Source: Myxococcales bacterium
GTDB lineage: Bacteria > Myxococcota_A > Polyangia > Palsa-1104
Direction: 5' to 3'
DNA length: 64,000 nucleotides
Assembly (NCBI GenBank): GCA_028287105.1
Contig: JAQBQH010000027.1
Span: forward strand, 18,843 to 82,842
Shown in pieces: positions 25,701 to 33,417 of the stretch (its first letter is position 1; every line of letters begins with the position of its first letter). Under the pieces are notes generated by a model, which made no database searches, was not told the origin of the DNA, and saw only the letters and a program-made list of their open reading frames with translations. Position numbers and translations under genes: made by a program.

Positions 25701-26914
25701 GCCCGCTGGCGCGACCGCAGCTGGCCGGGTCGCTGAATGTCGAGGACGGCGCGTTCGCGCTCGCGTCACAGCCGCTGCTCTATCACCACCTCAGCCTGGC
25801 GCTGGCGGCGGCCAACGATCGCATCGAGCTCAAGCGGCTCGCCGTCAAGGTGGGCAACGGCGGCCTCGTCGCCAGCGGCAGCGCGCGTCTCGACGGCTTC
25901 GCCACGCCGCTCGGGCTCGACATGAGCGCGCAGGCGACCCACTTCCCCTTCCGGCTCGGAAGCTTCGCCGCCTTCGTCGACGGACAGACGCAGCTCCACG
26001 GCGAGCGCAAGGACGGCGTCCTCATGGTGACGGCGACGGTCAACAAGGGGCTGGCGCAGCTGCCCCGTCTCGTCGACGGCAAGAAGCCGCAGCCGCTGTC
26101 GCCCATGCCCGACCTCGTCTTCACCGATCCGGCCGAGCTGCGCCGCCGCGCCGTCGAGGCGGCCGAGCTGGCCGAAGACGCGCCGGTGAAGGCGTCGATC
26201 AAGGCGCACATCCCGGGACCGTTTCGGGTGCGCTCGAGCGAGCTCGGCACCGATCTGCAGGGCGACCTCGACGTCGAGGTCCTCGGCGAGGTCGTGCGCA
26301 TCACCGGAACCGTCGAGAGCACCTGGGGCCGCATCGATCTCCTCGGCCGGCGCTACGAGATCGAGCGCGTGCGCGTGAGCTTCGACGGCAGCCCCAATCC
26401 GGACCCCGCGCTCGACATCCGGATCACGCGCGTCGTCGACGCCGCCACCGTCATCGTTCGCGTGCGCGGGACCCTGAAGCGGCCGCAGCTCGAGCTCTCC
26501 TCCGAGCCGCCCATCTACAGCGAGTCGCAGATCATCGGCATCATCGTCTCGGGCGATCCCGGCTCGACGCGCATCTCGGACGCCGCCACCGACCAGAAGG
26601 TCGTCGGCGCCATCTCGGGCGTGCTGGTCAACCAGATCAAGAGTCAGATCGCGCCCGGTCTGCCCATCGACGTCATCCGCATCGACGAGACCGATTCCAC
26701 GTCCGGCACTTCGCGACTGGAGGTCGGCAAGTACATCACCGAGAGCATCTATCTCAGCTACGTGCACCAGTTCGGCGCGCCGACGGGGATCCATCCGGTC
26801 AACTCGAACGAAGCGCAGCTGCAGTACCGCTTCAAGCGCCACTACCAGCTCGAGACCCGCTTCGGCGACGCCGGGGTCGGGGCCATCAACTTCTACTGGT
26901 CGCTGCGCTACTGA
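22727..26914 (+). CDS. tamB: TamB-like translocation and assembly module protein
   Basis: This 1395-residue protein has one N-terminal membrane helix (LAWTALWLVGLALLAALVLV, about 13-35). A very long repetitive beta-rich region follows, with AsmA-like short strands. The C-terminal DUF490/TamB domain is at about 1080-1395, with FRVRSSELGTDLQGDLDVEV, a WGRIDLLGRRYEIERVRVSF segment and SEPPIYSESQIIGIIVSGD. TamB spans the periplasm from inner membrane to the TamA barrel and helps outer-membrane protein assembly or lipid transfer. It is coupled to the upstream tamA-like gene by a one-base overlap. The length is within the family's broad range and nothing essential seems missing. Confidence 0.93.
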   Translation: MARTRAHKLARGLAWTALWLVGLALLAALVLVLWARSESGRRAIVARLLPGLQERLAGTLHIGALEGDLSRTLVLRDVELRDADGEVAVRVARLSVSYDLQGLVSHTLAIDELVLEGAMVHGRSLADGRFNLMALVKPTATPAGAAGRPLDVVIRRVRADLVVRYDPPPAKRWMRPIDGTLRLEASASSVGDRRTIQLDNLAARMTHPVIAKADVSGLFVDGAGGSNLEALHLTVDSEGEQMETLLSALTIRGAWHAEVLAKGPLASMTVEVAVTPPTGNIAVHGNVGVTHTGVTWRGTAAARALDPATLWAGAPHGVLALTGDGDGENARVRVTLSRLDADVVGAHAAGHGVLRYEGALTMSTVADVKSRDLSRLASIGLPGFAGDATVHATFAHAGGHSKIDADVEAHRFGAPSTRVDALTARVHARDLEGSAQIQATAIDLGPRLHFDAATVNAELGPRVVGLAVAAKGSTGSDVVVEAHGQRLRREGPFAVDLDLDRVLVALRGEKWETHGPGHFRFDRAGLAARLSLRGSGTQELDLDGRYGANGAVALHATARKLDVRRLALVAQVQRALPQASVDGEVTVSGSAGQPVVALALTGSMAADRALGLGRTDYRVSGHYAKTRIDGTLSVDKLAIERLAPYLPRSLATLKGLVDVKATVAGSPRAPTMTADLDVPRWQWDVLKENRTRLEVRYGAQRLDAKLSSSFAVNATEKAGTVELELFAPIDLSRGTQKLLERLVHTTPITAAVHLRSLDVARLPLARLGLDVPVSAGLVDGDLKLGGTLHEPTLYATFDGRKLTVAGFDKIDLVLHAEYQRSDLELSLTGDVRGTRLVTASAETRLDFHKLIDGERWQDAPLRADAAISSYELSQWKQLHGALTARAKVRGTLAHPEGDLDFAAERLRIGEMRFGRFSGAAHHDPRHSTARFDAEELGGGGALHGSGELLAGNERRISARLRVEQLSLSLSKGGIAGVRELRGKVDGDVTVTGPLARPQLAGSLNVEDGAFALASQPLLYHHLSLALAAANDRIELKRLAVKVGNGGLVASGSARLDGFATPLGLDMSAQATHFPFRLGSFAAFVDGQTQLHGERKDGVLMVTATVNKGLAQLPRLVDGKKPQPLSPMPDLVFTDPAELRRRAVEAAELAEDAPVKASIKAHIPGPFRVRSSELGTDLQGDLDVEVLGEVVRITGTVESTWGRIDLLGRRYEIERVRVSFDGSPNPDPALDIRITRVVDAATVIVRVRGTLKRPQLELSSEPPIYSESQIIGIIVSGDPGSTRISDAATDQKVVGAISGVLVNQIKSQIAPGLPIDVIRIDETDSTSGTSRLEVGKYITESIYLSYVHQFGAPTGIHPVNSNEAQLQYRFKRHYQLETRFGDAGVGAINFYWSLRY

Positions 26915-26961
26915 AGCCGTTGCGCTGCTGACCCGCGCGCTACTGACGTCGCTGCGCTACC
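26900..26961. repeat. Degenerate repeat of the tamB 3' end
   Basis: The last codons and stop of tamB (TCGCTGCGCTACTGA, 26900-26914) are echoed three times: GTTGCGCTGCTGA (26919-26931), CGCGCGCTACTGA (26934-26946) and TCGCTGCGCTACC (26949-26961). The spacing is about 15-19 bases. This looks like small tandem duplications of the gene end. Confidence 0.5.
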
Positions 26962-27107
26962 GGCGCCTCCTTACCAAGACGCCCCACGGCTCGACGCAGG
27001 AGCGCCTCACTGCGGAAAAATCAGGCACGTAACGTATTGACTTTGTGTATTTCCAATGCGGCACGGCGGGTGCACTAGCGGCCGCCAAGCCCAGGAGGGC
27101 CTCTCCC

Positions 27108-27314
27108 ATGAAGAAACTCGCACTCGCTCTCACCGCGATCAGCATGTTCTCGTACGGCGCCGCCTTCGCGGACGAGAAGACCGAGAAGACCGAGACGCAC
27201 GACACCGACGGCAAGAGCACGACCAAGACCAAGAAGGTCAAGCACAAGGCCGACGGCAAGGGCAACTCGGAGGTCAAGACCGAGACGACCGAGAAGACCG
27301 AAGTCAAGAAGTAG
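27108..27314 (+). CDS. Small secreted Lys/Thr/Glu-rich protein
   Basis: This 68-residue product has a clear signal peptide (MKKLALALTAISMFSYGAAF, cleaved near ADEK). The mature part of about 45 residues consists almost only of Lys, Thr, Glu, Asp and Ser in KTEKTET-like repeats, with no Cys and almost no hydrophobic residue, so it is probably disordered and periplasmic. AGGAGG lies nine bases before the ATG at 27108, which decides this start over the longer frame beginning at 27045. A strong intrinsic terminator follows 20 bases after the stop, so it is a single-gene transcript and possibly highly expressed. No family assignment. Confidence 0.85.
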   Translation: MKKLALALTAISMFSYGAAFADEKTEKTETHDTDGKSTTKTKKVKHKADGKGNSEVKTETTEKTEVKK

Positions 27315-27334
27315 CTCGTCGCTTCCGGTTTCCG

Positions 27335-27372
27335 ACTCCCCCTCGCGCACGTCGCGAAGGGGAGTTTTTTTT
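27335..27372 (+). terminator. Intrinsic terminator of the small secreted-protein gene
   Basis: A long stem (ACTCCCC pairing with GGGGAGT, an internal mismatch pair, then CGCG pairing with CGCG, loop CACGT) is followed directly by eight T residues (27365-27372). This is the strongest rho-independent terminator I see in the window. On the minus strand the T-tract is absent, so it serves the plus-strand gene. Confidence 0.93.
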
Positions 27373-27410
27373 GGTTGGGGGAGGGGCCGGCGAGGGAGGT
27401 CGAGCGAGCG

Positions 27411-28583
27411 TTACGGGGCGGGGACGGTGATGCTGTTCGACAGCATCGTCACCTGAGCGATGCGCGCCAGGGCTCTGCCGTCGATCGTCGCGCCGGTGCC
27501 GATGGTGATCGACTGATCGGCGAGGATGGTTCCCTTGACGATGGCCGTGGTTCCGATGGTGGCCGAGGTGCCGACCGACCAGAACACGTTCGACGCCTTG
27601 GCGCCGCCCGCCAGAACCACCGCCCGACCGTTGTGCACGTTGAGCGTCGAGGTCGAGGTCTGGAAGATGAAGACCGCGTCGGGGTCGCCCTGGGCATCGA
27701 GGGTCAGGTCGCTGGCCGTGATGTCGAAGGACGAGATGCCGGAGCGATAGAGGCCCGGTGTGATGGTCAATCCGCCCAGCTCGCCCGAGGCGATGGTGAC
27801 GAAGCAGAGCGAACGGCCGGCAGCGTCGTTGTACGCCGTCGTCAGATCGCCGATGCCCTGCGCCGCGGCAGTGTCGGCCGAGTGCTGGCTGCCGTTGACG
27901 GTTCCGGGCCCGGCGACGCCAGGTCCAGCTCCGAAGCCGACGATGGCCGTGCCGGGGCTGACGCCGATGTCACCGTTGATGATGGTGGGGCCGCTGTTGG
28001 TGATCATGGCTCCGGCAAGCACGCCGAAGTTGCCGGCCGCGCCGAGGAACACCGGCGTCATCCCACACGCCTGCGTCCCTGTCGTGAAGCTCCAAGTGTA
28101 ATTGGTACCGAGCGGGGTGCCGAAGGTGTCGCGGGCGACCGTCGTGATGGTCGCGACGTAGGTGGTGTCGACGAGCAGCGCGCTGGCCGGCTTGAAGGTG
28201 GCCGTGTTCGTCGCCGCGACGTAGATGACGCTGCCGGCGAGAAGCTGCACGGCGCCCTGCTCCTTGAGCGTGAAGCTGGAAGTGTCGATCGACGCCGGGT
28301 CCATCGCCTTGTTGAACGTCGCGGTCGGCTTGCGGAACGTCGGCACTCCGGTCGCGAGGTTGGACGGCGTCACCGACATGACCATCGGCGGCTGCGACTG
28401 CGAGCCGTCTCCGCCGCCACCGTCCGTGTTCGTGTTCCCGAGATCCCGGCCTGCGAGATCGTTGCCGCCGGCCGACATATCATCGTTGCCGCCGCCCAGG
28501 TCGATGAACTCGACGAGCTGCTGACCGCAGCCCGTCAGCGACGAGAGCAACAGGAACAGAATTCCGCTTTTGACGCGATTCAT
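27411..28583 (-). CDS. DUF3494 ice-binding-like lipoprotein with Ig-like domain
   Basis: This 390-residue lipoprotein has a signal peptide with lipobox (SSLTGC). A Gly/Asp/Asn-rich spacer follows (about 25-65). Then comes an Ig-like Big_5/SbsA-type domain (about 68-170: VMSVTPSNLATGVPTFRKPT, ending YTWSFTTG). The DUF3494 domain is at about 178-390, with the family's opening FLGAAGNFGVLAGAMITN, NGDIGVSPGTAI and closing TIGTGATIDGRALARI. DUF3494 proteins are beta-solenoids best known as ice-binding proteins, but many are adhesins with no ice activity. The start at 28583 is set by GGGAG six bases upstream and overlaps the stop of the OmpA gene (ATGA), so the two are translated together on the outer membrane. 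Confidence 0.93.
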   Translation of the reverse strand: MNRVKSGILFLLLSSLTGCGQQLVEFIDLGGGNDDMSAGGNDLAGRDLGNTNTDGGGGDGSQSQPPMVMSVTPSNLATGVPTFRKPTATFNKAMDPASIDTSSFTLKEQGAVQLLAGSVIYVAATNTATFKPASALLVDTTYVATITTVARDTFGTPLGTNYTWSFTTGTQACGMTPVFLGAAGNFGVLAGAMITNSGPTIINGDIGVSPGTAIVGFGAGPGVAGPGTVNGSQHSADTAAAQGIGDLTTAYNDAAGRSLCFVTIASGELGGLTITPGLYRSGISSFDITASDLTLDAQGDPDAVFIFQTSTSTLNVHNGRAVVLAGGAKASNVFWSVGTSATIGTTAIVKGTILADQSITIGTGATIDGRALARIAQVTMLSNSITVPAP

Positions 28584-29785
28584 TTGACGCTCCCGTCGTT
28601 GACGATCACGAGGTCCACTGCGAACTCGACGCGACGGTTGGCTTCGCGGCCGGCGGTCGTGTCGTTCCGGTCGATCGGCTGCGACGAGCTGAAGCCCTTG
28701 CTGGCGAGCCGCTCCATCGCGATGCCGTGCTTCGCCACATAGTCGAGGACCGCCCTGGCGCGCGCTTCGGAGAGCGTCTGATTGTGCGTCTCCTTGCCCG
28801 AGGAGTCGGTGTGGCCCTCGATGCGGACGTGGAACGACTTGTTGTCCTTGAGCGCCTGCACCACCTCGTCGAGCAGCGGATACGACTGCGGCTCGATGGC
28901 CGCCTTGTCCCACGAGAAGAGGATCTTCTCCTTCAGCTCGAGTTTGTTCGGCTTGATGATCACCTTCTGGTAGACGGGGCAGCCCTTGTTGTCGATCGGG
29001 CCGCGCGCGTCGGGGCACATGTCGGCCACATCGGCGAGGCCGTCGTCGTCACGGTCGGGGCAGCCCGAGGTCGCTCGCGGGCCCGGCTGATCCGGACACT
29101 TGTCGACGCCGTCGACGACGCCGTCACCGTCGCGGTCGGTGACAGCCTCGGCGGTCGAGCTGCAGGGGCTGCACGGGCTGCACGGGCTGCACTCGACGGG
29201 TTTGGCGGCGGCGCGACGATGCGGCGAGCCGAACTCGAGCGACGCACCGACGATGAAGATGCTCGCGTCGGTGTTGTCGGCGCCGATGCGCTCGCCCTGG
29301 ACGATCTGCAGATAACGCACGAACGGCCCCAGCCAGAAGCGCCGATCTTCGTCGAGCGACGCCGAAACGCCGGCGCCGAACGAGAAGCCGAAGCGATTCA
29401 GATCGCCGGTGCGCACATACATCAGATCGGCGTCGACCCACGGTGAATAGCCGCGCACCAGGTCGTGCGGCCGCTTGAACCGCAGGCCCGCGCCGTAGCC
29501 CCACGCGCCGCCGACGCCCGACGATGGCGCGCTCGGTTGTGCCGTCAGGCCGATGTACGTGATGCCGGCCTGGGCATCGAGATAGCGACCGACGCCGATG
29601 AGACCCTTCAGCGACCCGCCGAATCCAGGACCGAACATTCGCGACTGCGGCTGGCCGGCGGCGGCCGCCATGCCGGGCTCCAACTTGAGCCCCCAGTCGA
29701 GCGCCATTGCGCGCGTTGGAGTTGCCAGGATTGCCAGTCCGAAAAGGAACGCGGCGGCGGAGTGAATCTTCAACGCTCTGGTCAT
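28580..29785 (-). CDS. OmpA-family outer-membrane protein with TSP3 repeats
   Basis: This 401-residue protein has a signal peptide (SAAAFLFGLAILATPTRAMA) and an N-terminal eight-strand-type barrel (about 30-190). A CSPC repeat linker follows (about 200-212), then two thrombospondin type-3 calcium repeats (DRDGDGVVDGVDKCPDQPGP and DRDDDGLADVADMCPDARGP). The C-terminal OmpA peptidoglycan-binding domain is at about 290-395, with FHVRIEGHTDSSGKETHN and LSEARARAVLDY. It anchors the outer membrane to the cell wall. I place the start at 29785, from which the signal peptide reads correctly; upstream codons are Arg-rich shadow. It is coupled to the DUF3494 lipoprotein gene downstream. Confidence 0.93.
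   Translation of the reverse strand: MTRALKIHSAAAFLFGLAILATPTRAMALDWGLKLEPGMAAAAGQPQSRMFGPGFGGSLKGLIGVGRYLDAQAGITYIGLTAQPSAPSSGVGGAWGYGAGLRFKRPHDLVRGYSPWVDADLMYVRTGDLNRFGFSFGAGVSASLDEDRRFWLGPFVRYLQIVQGERIGADNTDASIFIVGASLEFGSPHRRAAAKPVECSPCSPCSPCSSTAEAVTDRDGDGVVDGVDKCPDQPGPRATSGCPDRDDDGLADVADMCPDARGPIDNKGCPVYQKVIIKPNKLELKEKILFSWDKAAIEPQSYPLLDEVVQALKDNKSFHVRIEGHTDSSGKETHNQTLSEARARAVLDYVAKHGIAMERLASKGFSSSQPIDRNDTTAGREANRRVEFAVDLVIVNDGSVK
29157..29192. repeat. 9-bp tandem repeat encoding CSPC linker
   Basis: Four nine-base units (GAGCTGCAG then three copies of GGGCTGCAC) encode the CSPCSPCSPCSS linker between barrel and calcium repeats in the OmpA-family gene. The Cys-rich linker could form disulphides within or between chains. 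Confidence 0.85.
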
Positions 29786-30108
29786 GATGGTCGCCCCATT
29801 GGTGGCGCTGTCGCGGCGGAAGCCGACGCGACTTGCGAAAGGAGCGCGCGATGGTGGAGCTCGCGCGCAAAGGTGGTGCTCGGCGACGGCGCGGCGGGGC
29901 AGCACGCCGGCGCTCACATCGGGAATCAGGCGACGCCGGCGATCGTGTCGATCACGAGCCTGCGTTCGCGGCTGGGGCTATCGGGAATGGTGCGAGAGAC
30001 CTGAGGGATGCCGGGAGTCCGGCGTTTCAACGTGAGAGGAGTGACGGTAACTTGAGCACCAAGCGGCCGTTGTCAACCCCCGGCCCTACTTTCGGTGCCC
30101 TCCCGTGA
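29786..30108. other. Intergenic region upstream of the OmpA operon
   Basis: No gene is convincing. Overlapping plus-strand frames here are Arg-rich and have no ribosome binding site. The part near 29786-29830 should hold the leader of the OmpA transcript. I see no strong promoter or hairpin. Confidence 0.4.
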
Positions 30109-30633
30109 TTACGCGACGAGCGGGCGAAGGCGACGGCAGCGCCCGAACAGGCGCGACCGCTCGAGCCAGAGCAGACGGATTCGCACGCGCGGGAGCTGGC
30201 GGTTCGCGCCGAGCGCGCCGCCGCCGTCCGACGGTTCTGCGCCGGCAGGCTGGACGCAGCCCGCGGCCGTTGCGCAGGCCGCCAGCTTCGCCAGCAGTGC
30301 CGCCAACGCGCCGGGGCTGGGCGCGCCGACGACGATGTGCACGCCTCCGCGCCGCAACACGATCGCGAGCAGACAGTCTTCGCTCGGAACGACGGCGACC
30401 TTCGGCACACCGGCGAGATGCGCGCAGCGCTCGACGTCGGCGAGGAGGTCGGCGCCGGTCAGTGGCCGCAGCCCTTCGCCGACGTAGAGCACCGCCGGCC
30501 GCGGACCTTCGGCGAGGAGTCGCGTCGCGGTCGTGAAGTCATGGGCGACGAGGACGCGCACCCGGCGCTGCCGCAGCTCGTCCGCGACGGCAGCAGCCAA
30601 TCGCGAATCGGACTCGGCGACGACGGCGTACAC
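30109..30633 (-). CDS. Degenerate receiver-domain protein without phospho-acceptor Asp
   Basis: From a GTG at 30633 the frame encodes 174 residues. About 1-120 has the alternating beta-alpha pattern of a receiver domain: VYAVVAESDSRLAAAVADEL, PAVLYVGEGLRP, VPKVAVVPSEDC and VHIVVGAPS. The position where the phospho-acceptor Asp should sit, after PAVLY, reads VGEG, and the conserved Lys is missing. It therefore cannot be phosphorylated in the usual way. A basic tail of about 50 residues (RVRIRLLWLERSRLFGRC) follows. The frame extends to 30735 but would then overlap the divergent kinase gene. No ribosome binding site is visible at either start. It is divergent from the GAF/PAS hybrid kinase and may be a protein-binding partner. 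Confidence 0.55.
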   Translation of the reverse strand: MYAVVAESDSRLAAAVADELRQRRVRVLVAHDFTTATRLLAEGPRPAVLYVGEGLRPLTGADLLADVERCAHLAGVPKVAVVPSEDCLLAIVLRRGGVHIVVGAPSPGALAALLAKLAACATAAGCVQPAGAEPSDGGGALGANRQLPRVRIRLLWLERSRLFGRCRRLRPLVA

Positions 30634-30758
30634 GTCCGTAGAATGCTGATTTTTACCGAGAGGGGAATCAGGGCCGGCCTGTATTGGACGCAATGTCCGG
30701 TCTCGACACGACGCTTGACGCTGCAGGTCCGTCACGACACGCTGATGGTGACCGGAAC

Positions 30759-33374
30759 ATGCTTACCGACGACGCGACCACCGACAAGAGAACGACCGCG
30801 CCCGCACAGACCTCCATCCTCATCGTCGACGATCACGCGCCCACGCTGATGGCCCTCGACGCGGCGCTGGCGCCTCTGGGCGAGCGGGTGGTCGCGGCGC
30901 GCTCGGGCGAAGAGGCGGTCCAGCTGACGCGCGATCACGACTTCGCCGTCATTCTTCTCGACGTGACGCTGCAGGGCATCGACGGATTCGAGACGGCGGC
31001 GCAGATCCGGAAGCTCGAGCGCGCGCGGCGCACACCGATCATCTTCGTCACCGGCCGCGACAGCTCGCAGGCGATGGCCGTCGCGTACGAGCACGGCGCC
31101 GTCGACTACATCCAGAAGCCGATCAACGTGGCGGCGCTGCGCTCGAAGATCGGCGTCTTCGTCGAATTGCACAAAGTGCGAGACGAGCTGAAGCGTGCGC
31201 ACGCCGAGACCGAATCGACGCTGGAGCGCATCGGCTCGGTGCTCGCCGCGGAGCTCGACGTCGACCGTCTCGTGCAGGGGCTGACCGACGAAGCGACGGC
31301 GCTGTGTCGCGCCGAGTTCGGTGCGTTCTTCTACAACGCGACCAAGACGAGCGGCGAGCGCTACATGCTGTACGCGCTGTCGGGCGTTTCCCGAGAAGCC
31401 TTCGCCGGGTTTCCGATGCCGCGCAAGACCGCGATCTTCGGGCCGACGTTCGCCGGCGAGGGCGTCGTGCGCATCGACGACGTGACGCTCGATCCACGCT
31501 ACGGCAAGAACGCGCCCTACCACGGGATGCCCGAGGGACACCTTCCGGTGCGCAGCTACCTGGCGCTGCCGGTGGTCTCGCGCACGAAGGAGGTGCTGGG
31601 CGGGCTGTTCTTCGGCCACTCCGCCGCGGGCATCTTCAGTGAGCGCGACGAGCGCCTCTTGACCGTCGTCGCCGCGCAGGCCGCCATCGCCATCGACAAC
31701 GCGCGGCTCTTTCAGCGGTCGGAGCGGTTGCGCGTCGAGCAGCAGGCGTCCGAGCGGCGGCTGCAGGCGATCCTCGACAGCATCACCGAAGGCATCATCG
31801 TGCAGGCGTCGCCGACGGGACTGCTCGTCTACGCCAATGACGCGGCGGCGCGAATGTGCGGCTTTCAGTCGGCGGCGGAGCTGCTTGGGGCGTCGGTGGC
31901 CGACATCGTCGCGAAGTTCGAGCTGCGGACCGAGAACGGCGAGCTGGTCGCGCCTGACGACCTCGCGAGCAGTCGCGCCGTCCGCCTGGGCCGGCCGATC
32001 GACCTCGTCATGCGCCTGCGCAATCGGGCGACGGGGCAGGAGACCTGGTCGATCGTCAGCGCCGCGCCAATCACCGGCGCCGACGGCACGCCGGAGCTCG
32101 TGGTGAACGTGTTCCGCGACATCACCGAGCGCAAGCGCGCCGAAGAGGGGCAGCGCTTCCTGTCCGAGGCGAGTCGCGTGCTCGGCTCGTCGCTCGATTT
32201 CACGGAGACGTTGGGCGCGGTGGCCCGCCTGGCGGTCCCGGAGCTGGCGGACTGGGCCGGCGTCGAGATGGTGCAGGAAGACGGCACGTCGCAGCAGCTC
32301 GCGGTCGTCCACGTCGATCCGGCGAAGATCGATCTGGCGCGGCAGCTGCGCGAGAAGTATCCGCCCGATCCCAATAGTCCGAGCGGAGTGCCGAACGTGT
32401 TGCGGACCGGGCGCAGCGAGCTCCATCAGGACATCTCGGATGAGCTGCTCGCCAGCATCACCGTCGACGCGGAGCATCTTCGGATCGCGCGTCAGCTGGG
32501 GCTGCGCTCGGCGATCATCGCGCCCATCGTCACTCGCCGAGGAACCGTGGGCGCCATCACCTTCGTCGCGGCGGAGTCGGGCCGGCGGTATACCAAGGCC
32601 GATGTGGCGCGGGCCGAGGAGCTTGCGGCACGCGCGGCGCTGGCGATCGAGAACTCGACGCTCTATCAAGGCGCGCGCATCGCGATCGAGCTGCGTGACG
32701 ATTTTCTCGCCATCGCCGGCCACGAGCTGAAGACGCCGCTCACGGCGCTGATGCTGCAGCTCCAACACCTGACGCGCCGTCTCGGTCGCGACGACATCGA
32801 TTCGGCGACGGTGGTCTCGCGGCTCAAGGGGGCCGAAGCGCACCTCGAGCGGCTGCGCAAGCTGGTCGAGGAGCTGCTCAGCGTCTCGCGCGTCACCGCC
32901 GGCCAGCTCACGCTCGATCGACAGGAGACCGATCTCGCCGAGATGGTTCGCGAGCTCGCCATCCGCTACGAGCCCGAGTTCGCCAAGGCCGGCTGCGCGT
33001 TGTCGATCGACGCCAGCGTCGAGACCAAGGGCGTGTGGGATCGCTTCCGACTGGAAGCGGTCGTCACCAACCTCCTCATGAACGCGATCAAGTACGGGCG
33101 CGCAAAGCCGGTCGCGATCGCCGTCGCGGGCGACGATGGAACCGCGCTCCTGACCGTGACGGACCACGGCATCGGCGTGCGTCCCGAGGACCGGCAGCGC
33201 ATCTTCGACCGCTTCGAGCGCGCGGTGTCGGAGCGCAATTACGGCGGCCTCGGGCTCGGCCTCTGGATCTCGAAGCAGATCGTCGATGCGCACGGCGGTC
33301 ACATCACGCTCGAGAGCACGCCCGGCGTCCTCACCAGCTTCGTCGTCTCGCTGCCGCGTCGTCTCACGGCCTGA
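30759..33374 (+). CDS. Hybrid histidine kinase: receiver-GAF-PAS-GAF-HisKA-ATPase
   Basis: This soluble kinase of about 871 residues has an N-terminal receiver at about 18-140 (D68 in AVILLDVTLQG, Lys in VDYIQKP). A GAF domain follows at about 165-325 (CRAEFGAFFYN, YLALPVVSRTKEVLGGLFFG), then PAS at about 335-465 and a second GAF at about 475-640. The HisKA box AIAGHELKTPLTAL carries H655, and the ATPase domain shows LMNAIKYG, DHGIGV and GLGLGLWISKQIV. GAF domains bind small molecules or chromophores; no chromophore Cys is evident. The open frame starts at a TTG (30684) and also has an ATG at 30693. I use the ATG at 30759, closest to the receiver. The next two genes encode substrate-binding proteins, possible signal sources. 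Confidence 0.93.
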   Translation: MLTDDATTDKRTTAPAQTSILIVDDHAPTLMALDAALAPLGERVVAARSGEEAVQLTRDHDFAVILLDVTLQGIDGFETAAQIRKLERARRTPIIFVTGRDSSQAMAVAYEHGAVDYIQKPINVAALRSKIGVFVELHKVRDELKRAHAETESTLERIGSVLAAELDVDRLVQGLTDEATALCRAEFGAFFYNATKTSGERYMLYALSGVSREAFAGFPMPRKTAIFGPTFAGEGVVRIDDVTLDPRYGKNAPYHGMPEGHLPVRSYLALPVVSRTKEVLGGLFFGHSAAGIFSERDERLLTVVAAQAAIAIDNARLFQRSERLRVEQQASERRLQAILDSITEGIIVQASPTGLLVYANDAAARMCGFQSAAELLGASVADIVAKFELRTENGELVAPDDLASSRAVRLGRPIDLVMRLRNRATGQETWSIVSAAPITGADGTPELVVNVFRDITERKRAEEGQRFLSEASRVLGSSLDFTETLGAVARLAVPELADWAGVEMVQEDGTSQQLAVVHVDPAKIDLARQLREKYPPDPNSPSGVPNVLRTGRSELHQDISDELLASITVDAEHLRIARQLGLRSAIIAPIVTRRGTVGAITFVAAESGRRYTKADVARAEELAARAALAIENSTLYQGARIAIELRDDFLAIAGHELKTPLTALMLQLQHLTRRLGRDDIDSATVVSRLKGAEAHLERLRKLVEELLSVSRVTAGQLTLDRQETDLAEMVRELAIRYEPEFAKAGCALSIDASVETKGVWDRFRLEAVVTNLLMNAIKYGRAKPVAIAVAGDDGTALLTVTDHGIGVRPEDRQRIFDRFERAVSERNYGGLGLGLWISKQIVDAHGGHITLESTPGVLTSFVVSLPRRLTA

Positions 33375-33417
33375 CCACCGTCGGCAAGATCCGGCGCGGG
33401 TGGTACACTGATCTTGG

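Noticed and set aside
27030..27065. TTGACT as a possible -35 element before the small secreted-protein gene
   Set aside because: No acceptable -10 hexamer at 16-18 bases, so I do not call a promoter.
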